Source: Nymphalis io (Eukaryota; Arthropoda; Insecta; Lepidoptera; Nymphalidae). From it: a stretch of DNA of 64,000 bases. The position numbers were made by a program, and so were the translations under genes. The DNA is taken from positions 5,952,001 to 6,016,000 of the forward strand of contig NC_065901.1 in the NCBI RefSeq assembly GCF_905147045.1, written 5' to 3'. Positions 46,736-58,260 of the stretch are shown piece after piece (positions within the stretch are counted from its first letter, which is position 1; each line of letters begins with the position of its first letter). The notes under the pieces are model-generated. The model had not been told where the DNA came from, searched no databases, and worked only from the letters and a program-made list of their open reading frames with translations.

Positions 46736-46846
46736 GTAAACTTGTTTAATTTAATATAATGTAATACAATATACGTTTCAATGGACTATGGTTTTAACAA
46801 GACCTCGTGTCCGAAAAATATGATTTCAATTGTATTTTTTTTTCAG

Positions 46847-46943
46847 ATCTGGGTTTCTTGGATATTACAATGGTCTCGTCATGTCGTTCATTACAAGTTA
46901 TTGACGACGCAGCGCGAGCCAATATACCTTCGTTATCGATAAC
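46847..46943 (+). CDS. Third exon of the unrecognised gene
   Basis: LGFLDITMVSSCRSLQVIDD followed by AARANIPSLSIT. Acceptor after a long T-tract, donor gtaagt; phase 1 in and 2 out. Looks like a regular conserved protein segment, but I cannot name the family. Confidence 0.65.
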
Positions 46944-48431
46944 GTAAGTTACATAAAGTGAAAATGTATATTATTGTACCCATATAGTTACTATGCGAAC
47001 ATACATCATTTAAGAAAACTTTGACATAATTAAAGTACAATATGTAAGGGAACCTGTTGTACGTTGTACATACCTAACAAACTTAACTATTGAGAACTTA
47101 CTCGCTTTAAAATAATTTTAACTTGAAAGTAGTTGTGATTCGTTGGCTTTATCAGTGACAACAAAAAAGGTAATTTATTATTTCACACTCAAAACGTACA
47201 TTTGTTTTACATTTACTATGCATGATATGCATTTATCAAAAAGCTTTTATTAACATTCTAATCTCAGTATATTTTGGTAGTAGATGGTATAGGTGTTCGA
47301 GGCTAACATCAAGTTTAGGTATGTTGATGAAGGTAATTAAAATAAATGGGTGCGTTGTTGTACCTTGGCATTCCAAGTAGGTAACTATGTACATGCCTTG
47401 GACACTGGTACATAGTTACCTCACGTTGCAGAAAAAAGAGATTTCTGAGTAAAAAGATAAACTTTTTTGGTAATTTTTTGTTTGTTTTTAATGGAAATTA
47501 AGTTAAGTTTTTAAAAGTAAGCTAAAACTTATCCTGTAAAGGTCTCTTTGATGAATTTGCAACTCTATAAACAAGTATAATTTGCCTGGCTGAGTAAGAT
47601 AAATAAAACTTTCGCAATTAAACAGATAACATATTCATGATGATAATTTCACATATATAATACTATATTTTACTGCAGCGTAATTGGTATCATTGCCTAC
47701 CTAATAATAAAAAATATTCATAAAAGTCGGCAGTGATAACTTTCTTATGAATATTTCTACAGGATTAGGTACGTAGAAGATATATAAACTTTTCTTTATA
47801 ATACGCAATACTGAGATCGTATTGATCTTCCTTAGCCTTGACCTTTCAGTTCATGTTACAGGAGCGTAATAATAATTAATTTATTATCATTGAATGTAGA
47901 TGAACTTGATCTTGTGTATTGATTTGGACGTTTCGTTTAAAGCATGCGCTATAGAACGAAAGGAATGTTTATTTGAGATATCGCTCATTACAGTCAGAGT
48001 AAGAAAGTGTGTACATCGTTAAGAAAAAAAAAATTTTACAACGGGACTCGCGGCATATATGTAACATCTAAATTGATAGTTATTGAATTAGTTTATAATA
48101 AAAGAAAACCAACAAATAAATGAATAGTTTTTTTTTTAAATAAAATAAATATATATTTTTATTATTGAAATAATAATAGGGAGTAGAGAGCGGCGGCGGA
48201 GAGAGGCCATGACTAATTAAAAGAGAGCCATTTCATTTACCATAACGGCATACCGTTCGGTCTTACCGCCAACATTTTATAATTTTTTAGAAAGAATAAA
48301 AGATTGAAAGAAGAGTATATTACTGGCATGTTTTTCTTATACAAATCATCATTCAATGTCATGAATTGTTGAATTCTTGCTTCGGCAAGAAGAGGGACTT
48401 AGGCAATACATTAAGATATAAAGTAACAAAA

Positions 48432-48645
48432 AAAGTCTCACTGCTAGGCTAAGGCCTCTTAATTTTGAAGAGAAGGTTTGTAGCTTATTACATCACCCTA
48501 CTTCAATGTAAATTGTAAGTTATACACACAGTAGCAGAATTTCATCCGACACACAGGATGACGATGTTGTCCTTCACAGCCGAACTCGAGTTGATTTCCG
48601 AACACAAATTAAGCACATAAAAATTCGGTAGTGCTTGATGATGTA
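48432..48645 (-). mobile_element. tRNA-derived SINE, family A, degraded
   Basis: Retains ACTGCTAGGCTAAGGCCTCT, AACACAAATTAAGCACATAA and a mutated middle. The tRNA-like head is gone. Confidence 0.7.
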
Positions 48646-49110
48646 ATGGCAACATAAAATTTAAGGTTTCGCTTATTCCTCTTACAATGTTAAGACATAA
48701 GTTATCAGTTTAAATTTTAATCGCGATATTTTGACCAACTCAAATGTTATATTAAACAAAATCAAATAATTCTTCAAGTGGGCTCATAAGGGCACTTATG
48801 AATCCTAATGTTACGGATCGGAATATAATTTCTACCGAGAAGCACCGGCAAGAAAGTCAGTTGATACTCTTTTTCACCCTTATGTTTGATTGACAGTGTT
48901 CGAAATACTGACTACACGTTTTTTAACCATTTATATAATCTTGTGTTATTATAATATGTTGTTATGTAATATGGTTTTTTAACATGAGATTTAAATTTAT
49001 TACTAGGCAAAGTTACAAGTAACTGTGGAATCTAATTATAGAAACGTAGCTGAGACGTGTTAGAGATGCTCGTAGAATTAAATAGCTAATTTTGAATAAC
49101 ACAATATCCA

Positions 49111-49123
49111 AAATAACAGATTC
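49111..49123. repeat. Target-site duplication, left copy
   Basis: AAATAACAGATTC, repeated exactly at 51283-51295, brackets the RTE LINE. Confidence 0.9.
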
Positions 49124-51282
49124 AATCAATCAATCAATCAACAGCCAATCGTTGTCCACTGCTGAACATAGGCCTCTCCCAAGGTGCGCCAAAGCTCCCT
49201 GTCCTCCGCCTTCCGCATCCAGTTGGTGCCCGCCACCTTCTTAAGGTCGTCGGTCCACCTGGCTGGAGGGCGCCCTACGCTGCGCTTGCAGATTCGCGGT
49301 CTCCACTCTAGGACTCGTCTGCTCCAACGGCCATCGGTCCTACGACATACGTGACCAGCCCACTGCCACTTCAGCCTGCTAATTTTGCAAGCTATGTCGG
49401 TGACTCCGGTTCTTTTCCGGATAATCTCATTTCTGATCTTATCCTTCAAAGATACTCCGAGCATAGCTCGCTCCATAGCACGCTGAGCGACTTTGAATTT
49501 GTGGACTAGTCCCGCAGTTAGTGTCCACGTTTCGGCACCGTATGTCATGGCAGGTAAGACGCATTGGTTGAAGACTTTCGTCTTCAAACATTGCGGTATA
49601 GACGACTTGAGGACTTGACGAAGGTTGCCAAATGCTGCCCATCCCAAGCGAATTCTTCGATCGGCTTCCTTCTCGAAGTTGTTCCTACCGACTTGTATTA
49701 TCTGTCCTAGGTAGGTATATTCACTAACAACTTCGAGAGGTTTCCCCTCGACGTATATCGGTCCCGGCACGACATGCCTATTGAACATGACCTTGGTCTT
49801 GTCCAAGTTCATACCGAGACCGACACACCGGGAAGACTCGCCTAGGCTACGCAGCATTTCGGTGAGTTGTTCCAGCGACTCTGCTATGATGACGATATCG
49901 TCGGCAAATCGAAGGTGTGAGATGTACTCGCCATTTACATTGACTCCATACCTAGTCCAATCCAGCGTTTTGAAAACGTCTTCCAACGCGTTGGTGAACA
50001 GTTTCGGGGATATTACATCCCCCTGTCTCACCCCTCTGCGCAGTTGGATCGCCTTCGTCTTACAGTCCTGGATGTGGACAGTCATTGTAGCGGCGTTGTA
50101 CAGACATCTCAGTACCTCGATATATCTCCAATCGATATGACATCTCTGCAATGAGTCGAGCACTGCCCAGGTTTCGATGGAGTCGAAGGCTTTCTCGTAG
50201 TCCACAAATGCCATACACAGCGGCTGATTGTACTCTTCGGTCTTCTGCACAATCTGCCGAACAGTATGGATGTGGTCCACGGTGCTGTAGCCTGATCGAA
50301 AGCCGGCTTGCTCTGGGGGCTGGAACTCGTCAAGTCGTCTGGCGAGACGGTTCGTGACGACTCTGGAGAACAGCTTATACACGTGACTCAGGAGGGAGAT
50401 TGGTCTGTAGTTTTTCAAGAGGGTTTTATCACCTTTCTTGAAAAACAGTACCACCTCACTCCCGCTCCACGTTTCCGGGGTCTTGCCATGTTGGATGACG
50501 GAATTAAAGAGGCTTGCTAGCTCTTTCAGGACCGGGGTCCCGCCTGCCTTAAGCAACTCTGTTGTGATTCCGTCATCTCCCGGAGCTTTGTTGTTTTTAA
50601 GCTGTTCTAGAGCCGCCCTAATCTCTCCTTGGTCAACGACCGGGAGCTCCTCGGAGTAATGGCGCATAAGAGGGGCGCGCTGGTCATCAATACTGATTCC
50701 CACGGGTTTATCCGATCTTGAAGAGAACAACTGCCCATAAAACCTCTCTACTTCTCCGATAATCTCAGGCCTAGAGGTAACGACCCCACCATTTTCAGTT
50801 TTAAGTTTTGTCAGACGCGGCCTCCCAAACTTGCGAGCGAACACTTTCGATCCCCGATTTTGCTCAATCGCAGCCTTGATGGCACAGGTATTGGAGCGTC
50901 GGAGATCGCGTCGCGTCAGCGTTTTTATTGTTCGGTTTAAGGCCTTATCTGACAAAAACGATGGTAGTTCTCGTCGTTTTCTCATGAGCTCGAGTGTCTC
51001 AGCAGAGAGTTTTGGTGCGTTGTCTCTTCTCTGTGGCGGAAAACACTTGCGGGATGTGTTTTGCAGTATTTTGACCAGCGTGTCGGTTCTCTCATCAATG
51101 CTGCTTATGGTTTCCAACGCGGTGAATTGATTTTGAAGTTCCATTTGGAACTTTTCGGAGCCTTGAGCAGCTTGGAGCATGGTAGGTCGGAGAGTAGACC
51201 TCATCATTCTCGATCTTTCGGCTTTTAAGTTGATATTTAGAGTGCCTCGAACCAAGCGGTGATCACTTCCGGTATTAAACCT
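49124..51282 (-). mobile_element. RTE-type LINE, 5'-truncated, with intact RT frame
   Basis: A minus-strand non-LTR retrotransposon cut at its 5' end inside the endonuclease domain: the remaining FNTGSDHRLVRGT is the C-terminal end of the APE-type endonuclease. The 3' end is a short (TTGA/TGAT)n tail, typical of RTE elements, and the open frame stops inside it. Flanked by exact 13-bp duplications. Lies antisense in an intron of the unrecognised gene. Confidence 0.93.
49138..51255 (-). CDS. RTE LINE reverse transcriptase, 705 codons (5'-truncated ORF)
   Basis: Reverse transcriptase of a non-LTR element, which copies element RNA at a nicked target. Visible RT motifs: KNNKAPGDDGI (about 220-230), KNYRPISLL (281-289), FVDYEKAFDSI (350-360, first catalytic Asp), RRGVRQGDVISPKLF (406-420) and FADD (450-453). 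The C-terminal tail includes WAGHVCRR and GRPPARWTDDLKKVAG, characteristic of RTE-like proteins. No frameshift or stop interrupts it, so it is young, but the endonuclease is missing and the copy cannot be autonomous. The ATG used here is an internal Met; the true frame runs from the truncation at 51282. Confidence 0.92.
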   Translation of the reverse strand: MVRGTLNINLKAERSRMMRSTLRPTMLQAAQGSEKFQMELQNQFTALETISSIDERTDTLVKILQNTSRKCFPPQRRDNAPKLSAETLELMRKRRELPSFLSDKALNRTIKTLTRRDLRRSNTCAIKAAIEQNRGSKVFARKFGRPRLTKLKTENGGVVTSRPEIIGEVERFYGQLFSSRSDKPVGISIDDQRAPLMRHYSEELPVVDQGEIRAALEQLKNNKAPGDDGITTELLKAGGTPVLKELASLFNSVIQHGKTPETWSGSEVVLFFKKGDKTLLKNYRPISLLSHVYKLFSRVVTNRLARRLDEFQPPEQAGFRSGYSTVDHIHTVRQIVQKTEEYNQPLCMAFVDYEKAFDSIETWAVLDSLQRCHIDWRYIEVLRCLYNAATMTVHIQDCKTKAIQLRRGVRQGDVISPKLFTNALEDVFKTLDWTRYGVNVNGEYISHLRFADDIVIIAESLEQLTEMLRSLGESSRCVGLGMNLDKTKVMFNRHVVPGPIYVEGKPLEVVSEYTYLGQIIQVGRNNFEKEADRRIRLGWAAFGNLRQVLKSSIPQCLKTKVFNQCVLPAMTYGAETWTLTAGLVHKFKVAQRAMERAMLGVSLKDKIRNEIIRKRTGVTDIACKISRLKWQWAGHVCRRTDGRWSRRVLEWRPRICKRSVGRPPARWTDDLKKVAGTNWMRKAEDRELWRTLGEAYVQQWTTIGC

Positions 51283-51295
51283 AAATAACAGATTC
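51283..51295. repeat. Target-site duplication, right copy
   Basis: AAATAACAGATTC, identical to 49111-49123. Confidence 0.9.
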
Positions 51296-51414
51296 GAGAG
51301 GTCGATATTAGAAAGTCTTATAAAAAAACTTAATAAATTATTTAATATGTAGCGTGTTTATACTTGTATTTCATATGAGAATATTTATATTGTTGTTAAA
51401 TATTATAGTACAGT

Positions 51415-51721
51415 ACAGTATAGTAACATCCTGTGAATATATCACTGCTGGGCTAAGGCCTCCTTTCCCTTTTTGAGGAGAAGGTATGGAAGCTTATTCC
51501 ACCACGCTGCTCCAATGCGGGTTGGTGAAATACACATGTGGCGGAATTTCAATTAAATTAGACAAATGTAGGTTTCCTCACGATGTTTTCCTTCACCGCA
51601 TAGCACGAGATGAATTATAATCACAAATTAAGCACATGAAAATTCAGTGGTGCTTGCCCGGGCTTGAACCCACGATTATCGGTTAAGATTCACGCGTTCT
51701 TACCACTGGGCCACCTCGGCT
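51415..51721 (-). mobile_element. tRNA-derived SINE, family A
   Basis: Reverse copy with CACTGCTGGGCTAAGGCCTC, CATGAAAATTCAGTGGTGCT, GGGCTTGAACCCACG (B-box reversed) and ACCACTGGGCCACCTCGGC (head). Well preserved. Confidence 0.88.
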
Positions 51722-51740
51722 TAAATATTATATTAAGTCA

Positions 51741-52034
51741 TTTACTGGTGGTAGGGCTTTGTGCAAGCTCGTCTGGGTAGGTACCATCCACTCATTAGAT
51801 ATTCTACCGCAAAACAGCAATACTTGTTGTGTTCCGGTTTGAAGGGTGAGTGAGCCAGTGTAATTACAGGCACAAGGGACATAAAATCTTAGTTCCCAAG
51901 GTTAGTGGCGCATTGGCTATAAGCGATGGTTGACATTTCTTACAATGCCAATGTCTAAGGGCGTTTGGTGACCACTTACCATCAGGTGGCCCATATGCTC
52001 GTCCACCTTCCTAATCTATAAAAAAAAAAAAAAA
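51741..52034 (+). mobile_element. A-tailed interspersed repeat, family B
   Basis: TTTACTGGTGGTAGGGCTTT to CCTTCCTAATCTATAAAAAA. Nearly full length with a 14-base A-tail. Confidence 0.85.
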
Positions 52035-55000
52035 TTATACTACGAATAAAAATATATAAAATCTTGTGCTTTCATGAGCCAATTTGAATAAAGTAAGTAT
52101 ATTTTGAATTTTATTTTCAAAATAACTTTATAAATAATAAATATTAGGGTCGATCTTCACTGTGTATTTTAATTAAATAATCATATTTATAATTGTAATA
52201 TGTCCATGAAACGATAGTAGGTATAGAAAAGTCGAAATAGCATGCAAATTGATTTCGTACAAAAAATAGTCAGCGCACATGATAGAAGCCACAGCAAAAG
52301 ATTCACGTGACAACTAAACTATATTGTGATTAACTAAACAGATTACCGTCGATTGTTCGTTTATTTATATATTTAGGTTAATAATTATTTAACCTAGTTT
52401 CGTAAAACATACTTTCCTTAAAGCTAACGTAAGAACAAGACAAAACACTATACCGCATGTTATACTTCGTAAGTTTTTTTTAAATTCGTTAATTATTTAA
52501 CGTTATTCATTTAGTTTTTATTATTTCGAGAGTTACGTGTGATTTTTCTTTTTGGGTGAATTCTACCAATTTTTTTTCTGTGCAAATCTATGGTAGGTAG
52601 AACTTTTTGAACGGTATAAGTTTAATTTTTCCTCATTTTATATAAAGTCTACGACAGTTTTCGATACAAATAATAGTTATATATAGAAATATACATTCAA
52701 TAAAACATGAAAATAACCGTAAAAATTGAAAAAATTAGAAAAAATCTAGGAAAACAATTATGTGCGTCATATTCTTTTTGTTTTTTGTCCTTAGTTTCTT
52801 CACCTTTACACGAGATAAATTATAAAGTACAATATAATATAGTAAAAATACTCATTATAATAAACTAACGTGTATATAATAATGATAAGAATAAATAAGA
52901 TTCACCAGAAGAGAATTTATCAGACCCACGTCGTCTTGAAGATAAGCAATTTACTGTAGATAAATAAACAATTGTTTTATAAAGGCTTCTAATGAAAAAC
53001 AAAAGCTTGACCTAAACGATGATCGAAGTACTATGGTTTGATTAAAGCAGTAAAATCTGTATTTGGACAAACACAATTTGTAAGGTATAATGCCATTAAG
53101 TAAAAATTCTTTAAAAATAAGCCAATATAAGAACAAGTAATAATATGCATTTAATAACAATGACCATATTAATTTACAGTATACAAAAATAATTTTAAAG
53201 AATATTTGAAGACGAAATTGCCGCCACATTTTCCATTACACATATGATTGCAATCAATATTATGCGCAATGCACCACTGCGCATGTTTCTGTAGAATGAG
53301 AAATACTACAAATCAATTTAGGCTCTATGTTATCGGTATAAAGGTTATTTTAGAGTAATTAATTTATTTAGCCCAGATGACAGCTCCTCGGGTTGTTAGG
53401 GATAGGTACAGTATGGAAGCGATTGGACGGCGAAAAGGAAATAACAGAAAGAATAATAAGTGTAATATAGAATACATTGCTCAATAAATTTCACTTGTAC
53501 TTGAATTAAGTTGAGTTAAGTTCGAATCAGCCAAGTTGAAAGTGAAGTGTTATAATGATCATTGAAATTACATATATCGTAATAATCAGACAAGTGTTAC
53601 CTCATTTCTGTAAAAAGTGAATAGCCTTTATTTGTTTTTTTTTTTTTAATTATTAGTTGATCAATTTATACATACAGTTAAAATTTATACTCGAAGGAGG
53701 TCAGTCCTTTCATCCCTATTTTTTCATCAATTAACTAATGTCAGAAAAATTGTGTTGGTTAGAAGAATAGGGTTGTGTTTTGGTATCATTTTTTATTTAG
53801 TTTTGACGTACTCCTTGCTTGAAAACAATGCTGAATTGTAAAGTAGAAAATTTTCACAATGTTGATTTAATTTATTTGGACGAGATGTTATTATCAAGTT
53901 AAAACTGGTATAAACGTTCCACGGTCACGCAGTGCTTAAGTTATAAATATAAAAATGCACTTATATAAATTTTACATTAAATCACATATTTAATTGTCCA
54001 CATACATCTTGATAATTCGTTACACTTTGTGTTCAATGTTCTTCTAAGTGATACACTTTTTATTAAAAATATATGCTATACGTTTAAAGTTATGCTTAGT
54101 TTTGAATATAAATATCCTAATAGAAAAGCATTGTATCTTTAGAAACAGTGATAAGATTAAAATTGATGCTATCTTCGTGTAATCCAATCAACTTGTAAGT
54201 CATCGTAATGTTGTAACGTTTTTTTTTCTCTAGGTTATAGTTTGCGGCAAAGGTTTTAACATATTCATGCACCACCCACCGTTTAGATTTTAATTTCATA
54301 TATTAAAATTCCATGCTTATTGTTTCATAAAATAAAAACCTTTCAATTATTGCTATGGTGTCGGACTTTTCGTGTAGTGGTCATTGGTTGTGACGAACTG
54401 AAGTAAATTGAGGATATTTTATATTGTGATTAAAGTGTACATAAAATATCAAGTCATTAGTCGCTTGAAGAGAATATTTCGGTGAGTGAGAACATGTAGT
54501 ACTGTCATTTTAGATTTTTATTAATAAAGACTTCCATGCATTTCAAAATCGATTAAAATTAATTTCGTTGTAATTAAAAAAAAAAAAAAAGAAATCCTTT
54601 AGTAACAATTATACATGTAGTTTTTGTTATTTAATAAAATTATAAATGATACGCATTATGTGATATAGGTTTAGCTTTGTGCATTATTTCTAGGTAATCG
54701 GCATGGCGTGTGTCGAGTTCATAGGTCACCTAGGTTCCAACAATTAGTTCCTGCTTGCAGCTTTTTGAGAGCTTATAATGCCAAGGTATTATGCATGTGC
54801 ACGAATAACTACCATTTAATATCACAGCACGTACAATATTATGTCATTTTATTTATCTTGAGCTTATAATTTTTTTACATGCGATTTTTCACTTTATACG
54901 CAATATTTTTCGTTCATTTTTAGAATAAAAAAAAACTAATTTTGTCACTTATTCTTGCACTAAGTAAACATTTTAATTTTGAAAGAATAAATAATATAAA

Positions 55001-55448
55001 ATATTGAGCAATATTTATGTCTAAATGCGTTCTTTATTGCTATTTTCTGTGTATATACTTGTAGTTGGTAAATTATTATTTTTAATAGAAACACGATACA
55101 AAAATGAAGCTTGCTACATTGACATCAAACGCGTTTTTACTACTTATTAATGATTACTATTTACTAATAGTCATTAGTCATATCGAAGCCACAATATAAA
55201 AGAATAATGAATTCCTGATTAAGATTTAATAAAATAACGATAAAATGTAACGTTTAATTACCTACTACTTACTACTACTACTTATGTCAGAGAATATTAT
55301 TACCTAATAATTCACTGTCCCAAACGAAACGTCGATATTGTGGCTCATCAAATTACGCGCTCCGAGTAAAATAGGCATTTAAAACTTCTTCACGATTATT
55401 TACGCTTAACATTTTATCATTACTTTATAATATTAAATATTTACTATA
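52035..55448. other. Intron sequence, AT-rich
   Basis: No recognised gene or repeat; poly-T runs near 53635 and a poly-A run near 54577. Confidence 0.55.
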
Positions 55449-55748
55449 TTTACTGGTGGTAGGGCTTTGTGCAAGCTCGTCTGGGTAGGTACCACCCACT
55501 CATCAGATATTCTACCGCAAAACAGCAGTACTTGATATTGTTGTGTTCCGGTTTGAAGGGTGAGTGAGCCAGTGTAATTACAGGCACAAGGGACATAAAA
55601 TCTTAGTTCCCAAGGTTGGTGGCGCATTGGATATGTAAGCGATGGTTGACATTTCTTACAATGCCAATGTCTAAGAGCGTTGGTGACCACTTACCATCAG
55701 GTGGCCCATATGCTCGTCCGCCTTCCTTTACTATAAAAAAAAAAAAAA
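55449..55748 (+). mobile_element. A-tailed interspersed repeat, family B
   Basis: Full-length copy from TTTACTGGTGGTAGGGC to the A-tail, very similar to the one at 51741. Confidence 0.85.
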
Positions 55749-56410
55749 TTACTTTTAATAATTGCTAGTGCATTATTCACTGAAGTTTGCTGAATTTCCA
55801 CAACTGTCTCGCTCTTATTCAACTCGCACTTTAAAATAGAATTAAATAAGAACTGTAACTCCTTATAATTATAAAGTTGGAACAGATTATAAAAGCGTGG
55901 ATGAATAAAACATGACGCTTTTAATTTTCATTTCTAATATTTTACGAGTCACTAGTTAGATTCAAGGTTACAATATGGGATGTGTTCATCCGAACAGGTT
56001 TCTTCTAAAAGATTTTCCGGGTGAAATAGTAATAAAAGGATCGTAGAGCGTTTTATAATATCGAAAATTAAGACAGATGACCACTTTCATTTATGCTTTA
56101 ATCGATCGTAATAATGGTATACTATTTCTTAAATATTTTTGATAAATATATCCACTTCTATTTTTTAATTATAACGTTTCAAAACTTTAAAACTTTATTG
56201 TATCGTTCATTATTTGTGAGTATATTTGGTAAAACGCTCATTTAATTTAAATAATTTTTGGTTGTCAATTTAATTAAAAGTGCACTTAGGTTTTCTATAT
56301 ATCTATAAGTCTTACCATGACTTTATGGCTACTACAAGACTGACTAGCCAAAGTTATAGCTTCATTTGTCTTTTACAAATACTAGTCTAATTAACACGAG
56401 CTTATCGTAG

Positions 56411-56521
56411 GTCGGCGGGCGGGTCGGGGAGCGCAGTCGGCCTCGAAGAGGCGAGTGACGGCAGCGACGCCGAGCGCTCTCGAAGACATCTGCGCGTGCC
56501 TACACCGACTTACTTGGGACA
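56411..56521 (+). CDS. Fourth exon of the unrecognised gene
   Basis: GC-rich exon reading SAGGSGSAVGLEEASDGSDA followed by ERSRRHLRVPTPTYLGQ. Acceptor tatcgtag, donor gtaagt; phase 2 at both ends, so it can also be spliced to the alternative exon at 61314 only if that exon lay before it, which it does not. The downstream exon is beyond the window or after 61534. Confidence 0.65.
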
Positions 56522-56872
56522 GTAAGTATTTTTTTTTAATTAAAAAGTGTTATTTGCAAAGAATAGCAATATTAACTATTATTACCTTGTCGATTTTACA
56601 ATTACTTCAACGCGAACTTACTAAGTAATATATAGGTACATGACTCAGTTGATAAAAGATGATCACGATGAATTATAGCATTATATTAATAACGGTATAT
56701 GGATGACATATTATATGTAATCATATTGACATTATCTTTCAATTATTACTGTATGAGTAATTCACTGATATAGATAAACACTAAAAAGCTGTTAACATCT
56801 ATGTTCTTTGTATGGTTGACATATTTTTATTAATTGAGAAATTAATTCAACATGCAATTTTTTTTTAAAAAT

Positions 56873-57104
56873 TAGGTGGTTATGCCTATAGACATTGGCG
56901 ATGTAAGAAATTTTAACCATTCCTTACATCGCCAATGCCAACCTTGGGAACGAAGATGTTATGTCCCTTGTACCTGTAGTTACGCTGGCTTACTCATCCT
57001 TCAAACCGGAATGCAACAATACTAAGAATTGTTTAGCAGAAGAATATCTGATGAGTGGGTGGTGCCTACCCAAACGGACTTGCATAAGGCCCTACCACCT
57101 AGGA
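56873..57104 (-). mobile_element. A-tailed interspersed repeat, family B, degraded
   Basis: Reverse copy: ATTGGCGATGTAAGAAATTT, GAAGATGTTATGTCCCTTGT, TATCTGATGAGTGGGTGG to GGCCCTACCACCTAGG. It has lost its A-tail. Confidence 0.75.
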
Positions 57105-57845
57105 AATAAATATCGGGATATATGTTGTAAATATACCCCAGTAAAACAATCCTTCACATTAACTTTTAACGTTTTATTCTCTTTCACACGTAACTTGTAC
57201 TATAATTTAATACTAATTAATATTTTACTATTATATTTCAATTTGCATTGGAATTCGTGCAATCACACTGACAACCAGTAAGCGAGTCATTTTTCCCGTG
57301 TTTTGTTTTTTTTATATCGCGTTGCTTTTTTTCGCTCAATAATTTCCATCCACTGTTAATTCAGTTAAAAATATTATCATTATTTTCTAAAAACCTAAAA
57401 ATAATTATTAAAAATCAGAAAAACTTTACAATGTATAAAATAGTTTTGTGCAATTTCAACTAAACTGTTGAGTTACAAAAAACAAACTAGGTAACTCGGA
57501 AACTGACAATTGTCGAAGTAAGAGTAGCAGCAAATTACATAGTCTATACTTGGACATTATATAGATCCGCCACTGAGAGTACCTATGTAATACATATTAA
57601 TTTTTGCGACATTAAAACTAAGGCTAATCTCTAGAAACAATTTAACCCTCAGATGTTTAATTTGATATTGAAACGCTTGAGTCATTATTTGTTCCACAGA
57701 TAAGTTATATGTCACGTATTTTTTTAATGCAAGCTTTGTTCGTACATAAAAAAAAGGTTTTATACCAAAGCCTGTTGTTCGGTAGAACATTTTTATCTAT
57801 ATCATCTTAAGGAGTACTTACGAACTTAAATAACTGATATACTGA

Positions 57846-57890
57846 AATAATTCAATAACTGTAGTAGGGTACTACAGTTATTGAATTATT
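57846..57890. repeat. Perfect palindrome, 21-bp arms, GGG centre
   Basis: 57846-57866 is the exact reverse complement of 57870-57890 with GGG between. Confidence 0.95.
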
Positions 57891-58137
57891 ATTTTATAAA
57901 TATCGAAGATTTGTAGTAGTTATTTGTTAGTATGAAAAACAAGTGCAAGTAACCTAATTAATTTAGAGAGTAAAACTTAGAAGGCATATTGAAGATTGTT
58001 ATCTAAGTTGTTGAACCTGCGCGACAAAGCAAACGCTTAAGTAGTTTAACAACGGTAAAACCTTTAAACTCCTTAGTTCTGTCTCGCTTGATCAACAAGT
58101 AAGCATATAGGGCGCGTGTAATCAAACCTATGAACAA

Positions 58138-58260
58138 AATTACCCAGCGGTAGAACCCGGGAATTTTAACTGATGGTCGTATTTTCAAATATCGCGCAAG
58201 CACCATTGAGTTTTCACATATTAAATTTGTGTTTATTATTCATCTCGTGCTCGGCATGTC
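58138..58260 (+). mobile_element. tRNA-derived SINE, family A, fragment
   Basis: Keeps ACCCAGCGGTAGAACCCGGG, CAAGCACCATTGAGTTTTCA and TTTATTATTCATCTCGTGCT. The rest is lost. Confidence 0.6.

Larger units (their letters stand above)
46944..56410. other. About 9.5-kb intron with mobile elements
   Basis: Between exons of the unrecognised gene. It holds a degraded family A SINE (48432-48645), the RTE LINE (49124-51282), another family A SINE (51415-51721) and family B repeats (51741, 55449). Remaining sequence is AT-rich without recognised genes. Confidence 0.55.

Noticed and set aside
49781..50140. Plus-strand frames inside the LINE
   Set aside because: They are antisense to a clearly recognisable RT and have no family resemblance.
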